Positions 1 through 11,075 are shown, counted from the first letter of the stretch. The stretch is 64,000 nucleotides of DNA from an uncultured Armatimonadota bacterium (GCA_903833215.1 CAILEM010000029.1:1-64000), one strand, 5' to 3'. Numbers and translations are program-made. The notes: generated from the letters alone by a model not told the origin.

Positions 1-144
1 AGCACTTCGTTGCTCACCGCTCGCCTTGCGAACCCAACCCACAAGTGTTGCGCGATCCGACTCCGACAGTTCGATAACCATATACTAAAGACGGAATACA
101 GAACTCAATCGTACCGACGAATTAAAGACTCAGAACACTAGGAG

Positions 145-1761
145 TTAGTTAGTCTTGGCTTGGCCAAGACTAACAAGAAAGTTTTCTAGAGATTGTTGAC
201 TGACCGGCTTGTCCAGAGATAGGTCAAATTCATTGATCACAGTCTCACCGTGATGATTTGAACTAATATACGCCCCGAGCGAACAAATAGGTAGCCTCGG
301 CAGGCCCAGTGCGGACTCTCTGGCTCGAATAAGTCGTGTGGCTTCGATGCCATCACAAATTGGCATGTGAACGTCCATCAGTACCGCATCAAAAGAATGC
401 TGCGATACTAGCTCCAGGGCACGTTGGCCATTAGCTGCTTCAGTCACCGCGCACCCTAGGAATTCTAGTTTTTCCCGCATACTAGCTGATTGAATCGGAT
501 TATCTTCTGCGAGAAGTATCACCACGCGAGACGGCTCTGTTTCGCCTGAATTGCCATCTGCGACTTCAACTTCCTTTCGTCCGCTAAGTGGAATGGACAC
601 CGTGACAGTCGTTCCAACACCCACTTGGCTGCTTACGCTAATCTCTCCACCCATAAGATCAAGAATTCGCCGCGTAATGGCCAGTCCAAGACCGACCCCG
701 CTGTATTCTCGCGTGCTTGAACCATCCAACTGAACGAACGGCTCGAATATCTTTGCCAGGGCATCTTGGGGTATTCCAACGCCCGTATCAGCTACTGAAA
801 AGATGAAGCAAGTGCCGTTCGGCTCCGTTGTGCACCGCCAGGAGACAGTAACGGTTCCACGATTCGTGAACTTCACGGCATTTCCGATCAGGTGGCCCAG
901 TAGTTGTTTAAGCTTGATACTGTCGCAGGATTCAAATGAGCTACTCGAATTGTCAGAAACGCAACTCATCGAAATACCCTTCTTGAACGCTTCGGCCTTA
1001 TAGAGGTCAACGGTTCCTTGGACGAGCCGAGCAAGATCTGTTTTTTCTGCCACAAGAGTGGGGTTTTCATTCTGCAAGATGGATATTGTCAGAATGTCCT
1101 CGAGGACTTCATGCAGTCTCTCACTACTGAGAGCAATGAGGTCAAGAATCTGTCTATCATTGGGATCGGACAACATCTCTCGCAGCATTGAAGTCAGGCC
1201 AAGAATCCCGTTCATTGGAGTTCGGAGTTCGTGGCTCATGTTGGCGATGAATTCGCGCTTGATCTTTGACGCAACAACGACTTCTTCTTGTGCAGCCTTG
1301 AGGTTGGCATTCGAAGATTCAAGTTCTTTGGTTCGTTCCAATACCTTTGACTCAAGAACTCGGCCATGGAAGCTAATCTCAAGTAAATTCCGAATCCTAA
1401 GGAGAACTTCCTCGATATCAAAAGGCTTCGTTAAAAAGTCGGTCGCCCCATGAGTCAGTGCTTGGTGCTTTGTCGTGGAGCTAGCGTCGGCAGTCAAAAT
1501 CAGAATGGGCATGTATAGCCCAGGCATGTTAGTTTCCAACGCTTGGAGCACTTCGATTCCGTTCATGAATGGCATCGACATGTCAAGCAGGAGAATGTCG
1601 GGATCCCAGGTTGTAACAAAGTCCAAGGTCTCTCGGGAATCGGTCAGGCTAGATACGTTCGTGTAGCCAGCCATGTCGAGGACGGTTTCGAGCATGAGGA
1701 TATTTGCCCGTTCATCGTCGACGATGAGGACTTTGGCATTTGGCCAGAAATCAACTCTCAA
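145..1761 (-). CDS. Hybrid histidine kinase, REC-HisKA-HATPase-REC
   Basis: N-terminal receiver ([20 protein letters not shown]), H-box [12 protein letters not shown]-box [26 protein letters not shown]-terminal receiver ([14 protein letters not shown]). Confidence 0.93.
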   Translation of the reverse strand: MRVDFWPNAKVLIVDDERANILMLETVLDMAGYTNVSSLTDSRETLDFVTTWDPDILLLDMSMPFMNGIEVLQALETNMPGLYMPILILTADASSTTKHQALTHGATDFLTKPFDIEEVLLRIRNLLEISFHGRVLESKVLERTKELESSNANLKAAQEEVVVASKIKREFIANMSHELRTPMNGILGLTSMLREMLSDPNDRQILDLIALSSERLHEVLEDILTISILQNENPTLVAEKTDLARLVQGTVDLYKAEAFKKGISMSCVSDNSSSSFESCDSIKLKQLLGHLIGNAVKFTNRGTVTVSWRCTTEPNGTCFIFSVADTGVGIPQDALAKIFEPFVQLDGSSTREYSGVGLGLAITRRILDLMGGEISVSSQVGVGTTVTVSIPLSGRKEVEVADGNSGETEPSRVVILLAEDNPIQSASMREKLEFLGCAVTEAANGQRALELVSQHSFDAVLMDVHMPICDGIEATRLIRARESALGLPRLPICSLGAYISSNHHGETVINEFDLSLDKPVSQQSLENFLVSLGQAKTN

Positions 1762-4700
1762 TGGTTCGTCCTTTCGGCATAGTTGCTGACCATCTCCTCA
1801 AGCTGCTCTTCAGCTATGGGGCCTCTTATCATTTCTTCAGTCATTAATTCCACTTCCAAATCTTCGCCTTTAGCCCTGTCATCCAACTCCACTGCTATCA
1901 CCGGAATGAACCGTGTCACGGCAGATCGCTTGAGGCGCTGTAGTAGGTCCTTACTTGCCCCATCTGGTAGGTTTAGACTCAGGAAAATAAGCGTCGTTCC
2001 TTGCCATTTTGCAATTTTCAGTGCATCTGGAACGGTGTAAACATATTCGACCTGGATGCCATGACGAACCATGTCGAGATCCGAGACTTCGAGAATCTTC
2101 TCATCAGGACCCGAGACAACCAAAACCTTTGTGGCGCAGCTTTGTGTTTCGGCGAAAGTATTCGCACCGGGCTGCGGGATCAGTTTTTCGTCGACTTGAC
2201 CTCGGAAGGTCGCAACATCAAAAGAGAAAGCCGAACCGACTCCATCAATACTCTCAACCGAAATCTCACCGCCCATCGCCTGAACGTGCTGCTTCGAGAT
2301 TGACAGCCCCAGGCCTGTTCCTTCAATGCAACTGTTGCCAGTAGAGAGCCTGAGGAATGGTCTAAATAAGCTTGATAGTTCAGCTTTTGGTATACCCACA
2401 CCTGAATCTTGAACCTGGACAACCGTTCGCTCGTCTTCTCGCTGATAGACGTGGATCGAAACGCTTCCTCCTTCACGATTGTATTTGATCGCATTGGAAA
2501 TCAAATTAAACAGAATTTGCGTAAGTAGCTGCTTATCAACCCAAACATAGTTGGGACTCTGCTCTGACTCACCTGCCGCATGCATGACTTCAATGGCTAC
2601 GTGGTCTTTAGCAGCGATCGGGCTGAGTAGATTTACTACCGAGTCTATCGAGGCGGCGAGTTCAACGGCCTCGTAGTTGAGCGTGCGTTCACTGGGCGAA
2701 TCTTTGGCTATTTCTAGAATGTCATTGATCAAGCTCAGCAAATGCTCTCCGCTTCCAATGATCTTTTGGATTTTTGATTTGTTTTGAGGAGCGTCTGTGT
2801 CGTCAAGCAGGATCCTGCTGAATCCGAGGATGATGTTGAGCGGTGAGCGCAATTCATGGCTGATCTTTGCGATGAACTGATCCTTGAGCTTTGTGACCGC
2901 TTCAAGTTCATCTACCGTCGAGCGGAGATTGTCTTCGACCCGGATTCTCTCCGTAACATCATAGGCAACGCCTACGAAGCATCGCTTGCTCGTACCTAGA
3001 AACTCGGGACGTGCCCAAACTTGAATATCACGGGAGGAGTCCGGTTGCTTCGCAATTTTTAAGCACTTGACGTAGAGCACACCCAGCCGATACGCTTCAA
3101 GGGATAGGTCGGAGGCCAAGTCCTCATTTTGCGATTGGAGGAGACTCTGCCAATCCGCAATTGTAATCGGGGCATCCGATGGAAGGACATTGAGCAATGT
3201 GTGCATCCGAGAGTCCCAAATGAGTTCCCGGCTATCGACGTCGAACGTCCACACCCCAATTCCTCCAGCCTCAAGGGCCAGATCTAGATGGGCGCTTAGG
3301 GCCTGACTGGCCCTCTCAGCGATGACTCTCGCGGTTGCATCGTGTAGGATGCTCTTCACGACTTTGCGGCCAGCGATTTCAAAGGATGAACTGGAAATGT
3401 CTACGAAATGTTCCCCTTGAGATTGGGTCCTAATCACCACCTCGGAAGCTTCGCTTTGCCCATTGTTTTGGCTGAGGGAGTACGCTTCTTGAACGCGGCT
3501 CGCTTCGAAAGGCGGATGGAAATCCAAGAGGTTCCTTCCGATGATTGCATCAGAGGTTAGTCCCAAGAGCGCACAAGCTCGCGGGTTGCATTCCGTAACT
3601 ATTAGTTCGCCGTCGGCAATGAGAACGGCACTGGGGCCAAATGCCATAAAAGATCGGTAGTGGGCTTCCTTGGCCTCAAGCTCTTGTCGGGCCAGAACGC
3701 TTTCGGTAATGTCCTCAACAACGCCGAGCGTGTACGGAACCGAAGTTCCCTTGATCATTGCCGAATAGACACGACCCCAGACGAGGACACCGTTCTTCTT
3801 TACATATCGCTTTTCAAGTGAGTAGGACGGTATTTCCCCCGAAACAAGCTTTGTGAGAAGCTCCTGATTGCGACCCGCGTCTTCCGGATAGGAGACATCG
3901 AATATCGTTTTGCGATAGAGTTCTTCTTTTGTGTATCCAAGGATCTCGCACATTCGATCGTTGACACGAACGAAGTATCCGTCGAGCGTGATGTGCGACA
4001 TGCCGACCGCTGCCTGATCGAAAGTCGCCTGGAACATAGATTCGGCGCTTCGGATTGCCTTATTCGAACGGATATTCTCCCGGTAGCGTCGTATGAGGTT
4101 GTAGACGACGACCAACAGCAATAGCGCAATCGTCATTGACGAATAGATGAGTAGGTGACTTTGTGGTCCTGTAGCTTCGTCGTAGACCTTCAGCCACTTG
4201 TCATAAATCTTCTCATATTCTCCCGTCGCTTTGACGACAGCGAGCCCTTCGTTGATCTGCTCAAGTATTCGTTTGTCCCCTTCATGAACGGCCAGGCAAT
4301 AGTCCTGCGTAAAATTGATCTGCGCCGGCAGGGCTCTGACATTCGCTATTCCTAATTCTTGCAGCGTGATCAGGCCAGTGAGCTTGCTGATGAGAAATAC
4401 ATCTCCCAATCCAGATTGGAGTGCATCAAATCCTTCGTGAGCATCTTTGACGATAACGAGCGAACCCGCGAGTTTCTTTTCCGTGACATAGTCATAGGGA
4501 AGGCCATCCTTAATGACGATGACTTTGACTCGTTTTAGGTCTGCCTCCACCCGAATCGGCGTGTGGTCTGCGCGAGAGAATGCGGCACCTCTAAGAATGA
4601 GGTGGGGAACCGAAAAGTCTGCAAACCGATGTCTTCGTTGAGATCGAGCGAGATTCACCAAGATATCGACCTTTTTGTCCTTGAACTCCTGGAGGAGTGC

Positions 4701-5051
4701 AGGGAACTTCAAGACGCGGAAATGGTATCGCAATCCCTCACTGGCAGCTACCGCTTTCCAGAGGTCCACAGTAAAGCCAGTCACGCTATCCGGGGTTGAG
4801 CCAATTGAAAATGGAGGATACGCTGCCTCAATCCCTACCGTCAGCTCCTGTTGCGGCTGGGCCTGCCCCCATGATGTCGGAGCAACGCAGGACAGAAGGG
4901 TCAATACTATCGAAAATCGCGTCAGCCGCCAGAGGTTTGTGACGGCTCTTTCACACCCAAGGCCCTGGGGTCTCGATATGGATTTCGATGGCACCATTTG
5001 CAGAAGAACGGTCGAATTGGAAATCAATAACCGGATCGTTTGCAAAAGCAA
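1758..5051 (-). CDS. Periplasmic-binding (SBP_bac_3-like)/PAS hybrid histidine kinase with degenerate C-terminal receiver
   Basis: LTVGIEAAYPPFS...GFTVDLWKAVA amino-acid-binding fold, TM, several PAS domains, H-box ISHELRSPLN, N-box ISNAIKYN, GTGLGLSIS; 4-bp overlap with downstream gene; exact start uncertain. Confidence 0.92.
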   Translation of the reverse strand: MLLQTIRLLISNSTVLLQMVPSKSISRPQGLGCERAVTNLWRLTRFSIVLTLLSCVAPTSWGQAQPQQELTVGIEAAYPPFSIGSTPDSVTGFTVDLWKAVAASEGLRYHFRVLKFPALLQEFKDKKVDILVNLARSQRRHRFADFSVPHLILRGAAFSRADHTPIRVEADLKRVKVIVIKDGLPYDYVTEKKLAGSLVIVKDAHEGFDALQSGLGDVFLISKLTGLITLQELGIANVRALPAQINFTQDYCLAVHEGDKRILEQINEGLAVVKATGEYEKIYDKWLKVYDEATGPQSHLLIYSSMTIALLLLVVVYNLIRRYRENIRSNKAIRSAESMFQATFDQAAVGMSHITLDGYFVRVNDRMCEILGYTKEELYRKTIFDVSYPEDAGRNQELLTKLVSGEIPSYSLEKRYVKKNGVLVWGRVYSAMIKGTSVPYTLGVVEDITESVLARQELEAKEAHYRSFMAFGPSAVLIADGELIVTECNPRACALLGLTSDAIIGRNLLDFHPPFEASRVQEAYSLSQNNGQSEASEVVIRTQSQGEHFVDISSSSFEIAGRKVVKSILHDATARVIAERASQALSAHLDLALEAGGIGVWTFDVDSRELIWDSRMHTLLNVLPSDAPITIADWQSLLQSQNEDLASDLSLEAYRLGVLYVKCLKIAKQPDSSRDIQVWARPEFLGTSKRCFVGVAYDVTERIRVEDNLRSTVDELEAVTKLKDQFIAKISHELRSPLNIILGFSRILLDDTDAPQNKSKIQKIIGSGEHLLSLINDILEIAKDSPSERTLNYEAVELAASIDSVVNLLSPIAAKDHVAIEVMHAAGESEQSPNYVWVDKQLLTQILFNLISNAIKYNREGGSVSIHVYQREDERTVVQVQDSGVGIPKAELSSLFRPFLRLSTGNSCIEGTGLGLSISKQHVQAMGGEISVESIDGVGSAFSFDVATFRGQVDEKLIPQPGANTFAETQSCATKVLVVSGPDEKILEVSDLDMVRHGIQVEYVYTVPDALKIAKWQGTTLIFLSLNLPDGASKDLLQRLKRSAVTRFIPVIAVELDDRAKGEDLEVELMTEEMIRGPIAEEQLEEMVSNYAERTNH

Positions 5052-5543
5052 GAACGACCATGTGATCTCAAGGGTGGCGTGAACCTGGTAACCAAAGTCA
5101 GCTTATCCGGCGAACTTACTGCGGACAGCATCGTTCTGAAAATGAGGTCCTAACTAAAAATCGATAGCAAAAAAGAACAATTATCTTTTGAACAGACAAT
5201 CGGTAGTCTACTGAGAGAATTCATTGAGCGCAATGTCCCTTTTAAGAGACTATCACTAATCAAATAGAAAAGCCCAACATAGGGCGCATGCATACGAGCT
5301 AGGTCGAGAAATTTGGCCCAAGAAAGCATGAAATCGCCCCCCAGCATGCGGGTAGTCGGGTGTAGAGCGTGCATGAAGGTTGCCCGAACGGACAGGCAAC
5401 TCCAGGTTTGTGGCAGCTTGGTAATTGAACACTGATGGCCCCAATGAGTCAAATCTGGTGTGCCGCTTGCCATTGAGTGAACTCTTTGGCAGAGCGGCTG
5501 TGACGCTTATGCGATGTCTTCGTTTTAGGTTGAGGGTGAGGAT

Positions 5544-7541
5544 TTGGAGAACAGGGTAAGGGACGCCTCGACACTAGGAATGACAGAGATGTTTAGCCCT
5601 GAAATGTTCACGGCGATTCTACAGAGTTCCGTGGACGGGATACTGACAATTGATCGCGAACAAAAAATCGTTCAGTTCAATTGTGGCGCGGAAAGACTCT
5701 TTGGATATCAGCAAGTCGAGGTCATTGGTTCATCGATTTCGCGGCTCATTCCCGAGCACGTTAGAGCAGTCCATGAGACGCATGTTGCGCGCCGTCTCCA
5801 AACCATTGATGGCTCAAGGCAGGTTGAGCGGCTTCAAACTGTGATGGGTAGAAGATCTAGTGGAGTTCTATTTCCGTTAGAAGGCACTATTACCCATTTC
5901 AAACAAGATGGGGACTCGTATTTTACAGCGATCGTCCGCGATGTTTCAGACCGCTTAAAGGCAGAGGAAGAGACTCGAAATCGTGAAGAGCTTCTCACTT
6001 CATTGATAGAAGGTATCGATCAGGTGGTCACTTTGGTGACCTTTGATTCACCGGAAGCCGAGCCCAAGTACGCTTTTATTTCGGGCCAGACAACCAGAAG
6101 GATTGGCCGAAGTCCACAGGAATTACTTTCGAACATCGACCTTTACTTCCAGCAAATTCACCCTGATGATATTGAATCGGTCAGGGCTTCACACCATAGG
6201 ATTCGAAAAAATAAGGCACCTGAGGTGTTCATTTATCGAATGAAGAATGTTGAGGGAAACTACCGGTGGTTAGAACGAACGAGCACCCTGAAACTTGACG
6301 ACGCCGGAAACGTAACCAAGATCTTTAGTATTACGGCAGATATCACAGATCGGATCGATGTTCTAGAACAGTTGCGGAAGAGTGAGTTGCTGTATCGATC
6401 CCTTGTTCAGGGAATCTCTGAGATCACGGGAATTACAGTCATCGATCCGTTGGATCTGCAAACACGGTTTGAGTTCGTCTCGGAGCAAGTGTTTGATGTT
6501 TTGGGATATCGCCCTGAGCAATTCATTGCGGACCCAATGTTTTGGGGAAGTCTGGCGCATCCCGAAGATCGTAGCGAAATTGCGGCGCTATTGGAAAGGA
6601 TGCTTCAAGATGGGAAGTCGTTTACGGCAGATGCGAGGTTTAGGCACGCATCAGGTGACTACCGGTGGTTGCGCACCCAAGTCATCCCCGACCCCGACCG
6701 GACCGGTCGTGTCATGCGTCATTTCAGTATCTCTCGTGATATTACGGAAGAGCGAATTGCCGATGACCGTCGAATCTCCATCGAAGTAGCGGAGCGCGCG
6801 AACAAGGCGAAGAGTGAGTTCTTATCTCGAATGAGCCATGAACTCAGGACCCCGCTCAACGCGATTCTTGGCTTTGCACAGATATTAAGTCGCGACTGTG
6901 TTGGATCTGCTAGAGAGGGGTATGTCGCACCAATTCTCGTTGAAGGAAAGCGGCTCCTCAAACTTGTCGACCAGGTTCTAGAGATCGTACAGCTTGATGC
7001 CGGCCAGCTCCAACTCTTCAAGACGATCTTTGATATCGGTGAAGTTATGGAAGCAGCGCTAGACTCCATGGAGTCGGAGGGATCCACAGCGGTTCCGTAT
7101 TTGTCGCCGCAGCGCAAATTGCAGGGACCGATTTTAGTTAAAGCCGATCGACAGAGAACGCAGGAAGTCTTGAGATACCTCCTGATGCATGCAGTACATA
7201 ATAGTAATATTGAAGATAAAATATGGCTAGGATATGAACGAAAGCCGATCGACGGCTTTCGTATCACCATTGGCGGTTGGGGCAAGACCTTATCTAGCGA
7301 TAGGCTCCAAAAGCTTTTCTCGCCCTTTGAACGCTTGTCTATGAGAAATGAAGCTTCGGCAGACACCGGGCTTAGTTTTACTTTGGCCAGGCGACTGGCT
7401 GAAGAGATGAAGTGTCAGCTTGGTGTTTCTGGGAAAGACGACGGGACTAAGGAGTTCTGGTTGGATATTCAAGCAATCATTGTTCCAACCATTGACAGTT
7501 CGAGCTTGGATGCCTACATTGACGGAGGTTCTTCAATATGA
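5544..7541 (+). CDS. PAS-containing histidine kinase with degenerate ATPase domain
   Basis: Three PAS domains, H-box [19 protein letters not shown]; HATPase region recognisable but motifs not conserved. Confidence 0.9.
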   Translation: MENRVRDASTLGMTEMFSPEMFTAILQSSVDGILTIDREQKIVQFNCGAERLFGYQQVEVIGSSISRLIPEHVRAVHETHVARRLQTIDGSRQVERLQTVMGRRSSGVLFPLEGTITHFKQDGDSYFTAIVRDVSDRLKAEEETRNREELLTSLIEGIDQVVTLVTFDSPEAEPKYAFISGQTTRRIGRSPQELLSNIDLYFQQIHPDDIESVRASHHRIRKNKAPEVFIYRMKNVEGNYRWLERTSTLKLDDAGNVTKIFSITADITDRIDVLEQLRKSELLYRSLVQGISEITGITVIDPLDLQTRFEFVSEQVFDVLGYRPEQFIADPMFWGSLAHPEDRSEIAALLERMLQDGKSFTADARFRHASGDYRWLRTQVIPDPDRTGRVMRHFSISRDITEERIADDRRISIEVAERANKAKSEFLSRMSHELRTPLNAILGFAQILSRDCVGSAREGYVAPILVEGKRLLKLVDQVLEIVQLDAGQLQLFKTIFDIGEVMEAALDSMESEGSTAVPYLSPQRKLQGPILVKADRQRTQEVLRYLLMHAVHNSNIEDKIWLGYERKPIDGFRITIGGWGKTLSSDRLQKLFSPFERLSMRNEASADTGLSFTLARRLAEEMKCQLGVSGKDDGTKEFWLDIQAIIVPTIDSSSLDAYIDGGSSI

Positions 7542-10039
7542 GTTCGTCTATGAATCCTCCGGAGGATGTTGCCGTCGTCTTGGCAAAGCTTGAGCGCCTA
7601 AACCAGTTCTACGATGCTCTAAGGCTCGTAACCCATGCCATCTTTCATTCCGCGAATATACAAGAAGTCTTCGAATCTACTTGCAGGATTATCGTTGAAA
7701 GTGGTCGATTTGAATTAGCTTGGATCGGAATGCATGACCCCATAACTGATGAAATTGTGCCTGTTACGGCGTGGGGGCCTGCCGTCGGCTATCTGAAAGG
7801 CGCGAAGTTTTCTGGTGCTGATGTGCCCGAAGGTCGAGGTCCGACAGGAATCACGTTCCGAACTGGGGAGAGTTACGTTCTCAACGATTTTTTGGCTTCT
7901 CCGCTTACGGATAACTGGAAGACAAACGCGGCAAATCACCGTCTTGGCGCATCGTGTACCATTCCAATTCGTCAAGAAGGTCGGATTGTAGGTGTTCTCA
8001 ACGTCTATTCGTCGCACATAGGTTATTTCCAGTCTCAGGAACTCACGCTACTTGAGGAAACGGCGAGTGATATCTCTTATGCTCTCGACCGATTTCACTT
8101 TGAAACGGTGCGGGCCAAAACGGAAGAGCGGTTGCGACTTTACGAAGCGATTGTCGAGGCGTCGAGAGATCCCATCATTAGTATCACCGTCGACTCAAAG
8201 TTTCTTAGCTGGAATAAAGCAGCCGAAAAGCTGTTCGGATACACAGCCGAAGAAATGATCGGCAAGCCGACGGATGTTTACATTCCTGAGATCCGGCGTA
8301 CGGAAGCCCAAAAGTGGGTGCAGAGCCTATTGACCGGCGAGACCGTCCGGGAACTCCAAACCATCCGAATCGCGAAGGACGGTTCGCCGGTTGCGGTTAG
8401 CGTCGTCAGTAATCCGATTCTAGATCAGGAAGGTCATGCTGTCGGAGCGGTCGCCTCCATGCGTGACTTAGAGGAAACAAAGAAGATCAACGCTGAGTTC
8501 GACCGGTTCTTCTCAAGTTGGCTGGACCTTCTGTGTGTCGTGAACTCGGAAGGATTTTTCGAGAAAGTCAGTAATTCCTTCACATCCACATTTGGCTGGA
8601 CGACTGAAGAGTTGTTGTCGCGCCCGTTTCTTGAGTTTGTGGCTGTGGAAGACCGCGAGGCGACGATTCTCCAATTTCAGAATCTGCAGGTACTTCATCA
8701 GAATGTCTTTGATTTTGAGAATCGCTACATCTGTAAAAATGGATCAAAACGTATTTTGTCTTGGAAGGGTACTCTACTCGAAGGTGGCCTGATCTATGGA
8801 TCTGCTAGGGACGTCACCGAATTGCGTGCCGCGGAAAAAGAGATTAGGGAACTCAATTCTGCTCTTGAAATTAGGGCGAGAGAATTGGGTGAGGCCCGCG
8901 ACAAGGCCGACCATGCGAGTCAAGCAAAGAGTGAGTTCTTATCTCGCATGAGCCACGAGCTTCGCACTCCTTTGAATGCGATTCTGGGCTTCGGGCAAAT
9001 ACTTGGAATGCGCTCAAGTGATCCTGACATCGCGCAGTGTGCGACCGCGATTCTGAAAGCGGGTCGGCATCTCGTCGACTTGATCGATGAGATTCTGGAT
9101 ATCGCCAGGATTGAGAGTGGGAGACTTGAGTGCTTTCCTGAGCCCCTTGCAGTCAATGGAATAGTTCGCCAAGCCGTCGAATTAGTTCGTCTCGATGCTG
9201 GCGAACGAGGCATAACGATTAGGGTTGAAGACGAAACTCTATGTGGAATCGTTCTTGCCGATCGAAAGCGATTTTTGCAGATTCTGATCAACCTGCTTTC
9301 CAATGCCGTCAAGTTTAATCGCTCTCAAGGATCTGTCGAAGTTCGATGTACCGACTGTGATGATGCGTATTGTCGGATCGAGGTCTGTGACACCGGATAC
9401 GGGACTGGAGAAGGCAGTGAAACTTGGCTCTTTAAGCCATTTGAACGTGGTGCCAATCCTCATGCCCCAGGTACAGGTCTCGGTTTGGCATTGTCGCGCA
9501 ATTTGGCTACCCTCATGGGAGGGAAACTTTGGATGAAATACTCCTCTTCTGAAGGCTCTTGCTTTGTCTTGGAACTTAGGCACTCTGAGCAGAACACCGT
9601 AACGAATTTGCCCAAGGAGGGCATCGCCAAAGTAAACCGCTCTCTGAATTCGGATACTGTCAAGATCGTGTATATCGAAGACAATACTGTTAACTTAAGG
9701 TTGATGGAAAGTTTCTTCGCGAAGATGTTGGGAGTCCAGCTTTCAAGTGCCATATCGGCTGAGATCGGGTTGAGACTTGTGAATGAGTTGCAGCCAAATT
9801 TGGTCCTTCTTGACTTGGGTTTGCCGGATCGTCCAGGGATTGAAGTGTTGAATGAATTGCGGACAAACGACAATACGGCCTCTACGCCGGTGATCGTGAT
9901 TACTGCCGATGTGACGGACCTTACGCGTCGAGAAGTCTTGGCGGCTGGCGCGAGTGGTTGCATTACGAAGCCGATAGAATTTGAAAAGCTGCTATTCGAA
10001 CTTAATAGACTCATCCCATCCGCTCTGGAGGGGGAGTAG
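7538..10039 (+). CDS. GAF-PAS-PAS hybrid histidine kinase with C-terminal receiver
   Basis: GAF, PAS, H-box [20 protein letters not shown]-box LLSNAVKFN, GTGLGLALS, receiver VYIEDN/VLLDLGLPD/TKP; ATGA overlap with upstream gene. Confidence 0.93.
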   Translation: MSSSMNPPEDVAVVLAKLERLNQFYDALRLVTHAIFHSANIQEVFESTCRIIVESGRFELAWIGMHDPITDEIVPVTAWGPAVGYLKGAKFSGADVPEGRGPTGITFRTGESYVLNDFLASPLTDNWKTNAANHRLGASCTIPIRQEGRIVGVLNVYSSHIGYFQSQELTLLEETASDISYALDRFHFETVRAKTEERLRLYEAIVEASRDPIISITVDSKFLSWNKAAEKLFGYTAEEMIGKPTDVYIPEIRRTEAQKWVQSLLTGETVRELQTIRIAKDGSPVAVSVVSNPILDQEGHAVGAVASMRDLEETKKINAEFDRFFSSWLDLLCVVNSEGFFEKVSNSFTSTFGWTTEELLSRPFLEFVAVEDREATILQFQNLQVLHQNVFDFENRYICKNGSKRILSWKGTLLEGGLIYGSARDVTELRAAEKEIRELNSALEIRARELGEARDKADHASQAKSEFLSRMSHELRTPLNAILGFGQILGMRSSDPDIAQCATAILKAGRHLVDLIDEILDIARIESGRLECFPEPLAVNGIVRQAVELVRLDAGERGITIRVEDETLCGIVLADRKRFLQILINLLSNAVKFNRSQGSVEVRCTDCDDAYCRIEVCDTGYGTGEGSETWLFKPFERGANPHAPGTGLGLALSRNLATLMGGKLWMKYSSSEGSCFVLELRHSEQNTVTNLPKEGIAKVNRSLNSDTVKIVYIEDNTVNLRLMESFFAKMLGVQLSSAISAEIGLRLVNELQPNLVLLDLGLPDRPGIEVLNELRTNDNTASTPVIVITADVTDLTRREVLAAGASGCITKPIEFEKLLFELNRLIPSALEGE

Positions 10040-10040
10040 T

Positions 10041-11075
10041 GTGATTAAGCTTGGGAATACTTTTGCCGACGCCAGGATATGCATCCTGGATGACGATACC
10101 GATAATGTATCGTTCCTAAAGTCTATTTTAGAGTGGAGCGGCTACACGAACTACGTCGGAATTTCCGATTCGTCTACAGCACTTAGTTCCTTTAAGGCAT
10201 ATCGGCCAGACCTAATCATTCTGGATCTTCACATGCCCAAGCCAACCGGATACGATCTCCTGAAGTCCATTCGCGAGGATGAATTTCCTGGCGAGTATCT
10301 GCCTGTCATCGCGCTTACCGGCGACGTCACGATGGAGACGAAGACGAAAACTCTCAATGCTGGAGCGACCGATTTCCTCATCAAACCAGTCGATGCCTTG
10401 GAGATTCTTTTGCGCATTCGCAATTTACTCGAAGCGAGGCAGATGCATCTCCAACTCAGTCGCTATCAAGAACATCTGGAGCAGGAAGTCCGTGACCGCA
10501 CTGCGGACCTTTCGTTGGCCCATCTTGGCGCGCTAGCAGCATTGGCCCGGGCAGGAGAATTGCGTGATGACGATACCGGCGAACACACCCACCGTGTCAG
10601 CGACGTCGCAGCAGGGATTGCGCGATTACTTGGAAAGGAAGGCAGTTATGTGGAGGCTATTCGAATCACGGCCCCGCTTCACGATGTAGGAAAGATCGCG
10701 ATTCCCGACTCCATTCTCCTCAAGCCAGGCAAACTCACGCCAGAGGAGTTTGAAGTCATGAAGGGACATACGACGGCCGGGGCCCAGATCCTTTCAACGA
10801 TCGAAGCTCCAACAATGAACCTGGCACGCTCTATTGCGCTCAGCCACCACGAGCGTTGGAATGGGACTGGGTATCCCCACGGGATCGCGAATGAAGAGAT
10901 CCCCCTTTCGGCGAGGATCGTTTCTGTGGCCGATGTGTATGACGCACTGACCCACGAGAGGCCCTATAAGCGGGCTTGGTCGCACGAAGATGCTGTCACT
11001 GAGATCAAGACAATGAGTGGATCCTTTTTTGACCCGCGTATCGTGAAGGCATTTCTGGAACTTGTGGAAAGTTAG
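10041..11075 (+). CDS. Response regulator with HD-GYP domain (putative c-di-GMP phosphodiesterase)
   Basis: GTG at 10041 preceded by GGAGGGGGA; receiver ICILDDD/LIILDLHMP/IKPVD; HD-GYP motifs HDVGKIAIPD and HHERWNGTGYPHG. Confidence 0.92.
   Translation: MIKLGNTFADARICILDDDTDNVSFLKSILEWSGYTNYVGISDSSTALSSFKAYRPDLIILDLHMPKPTGYDLLKSIREDEFPGEYLPVIALTGDVTMETKTKTLNAGATDFLIKPVDALEILLRIRNLLEARQMHLQLSRYQEHLEQEVRDRTADLSLAHLGALAALARAGELRDDDTGEHTHRVSDVAAGIARLLGKEGSYVEAIRITAPLHDVGKIAIPDSILLKPGKLTPEEFEVMKGHTTAGAQILSTIEAPTMNLARSIALSHHERWNGTGYPHGIANEEIPLSARIVSVADVYDALTHERPYKRAWSHEDAVTEIKTMSGSFFDPRIVKAFLELVES

Noticed and set aside
551-1782. Several small plus-strand ORFs opposite the first histidine kinase
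   Set aside because: Shadow ORFs of a well-supported minus-strand gene
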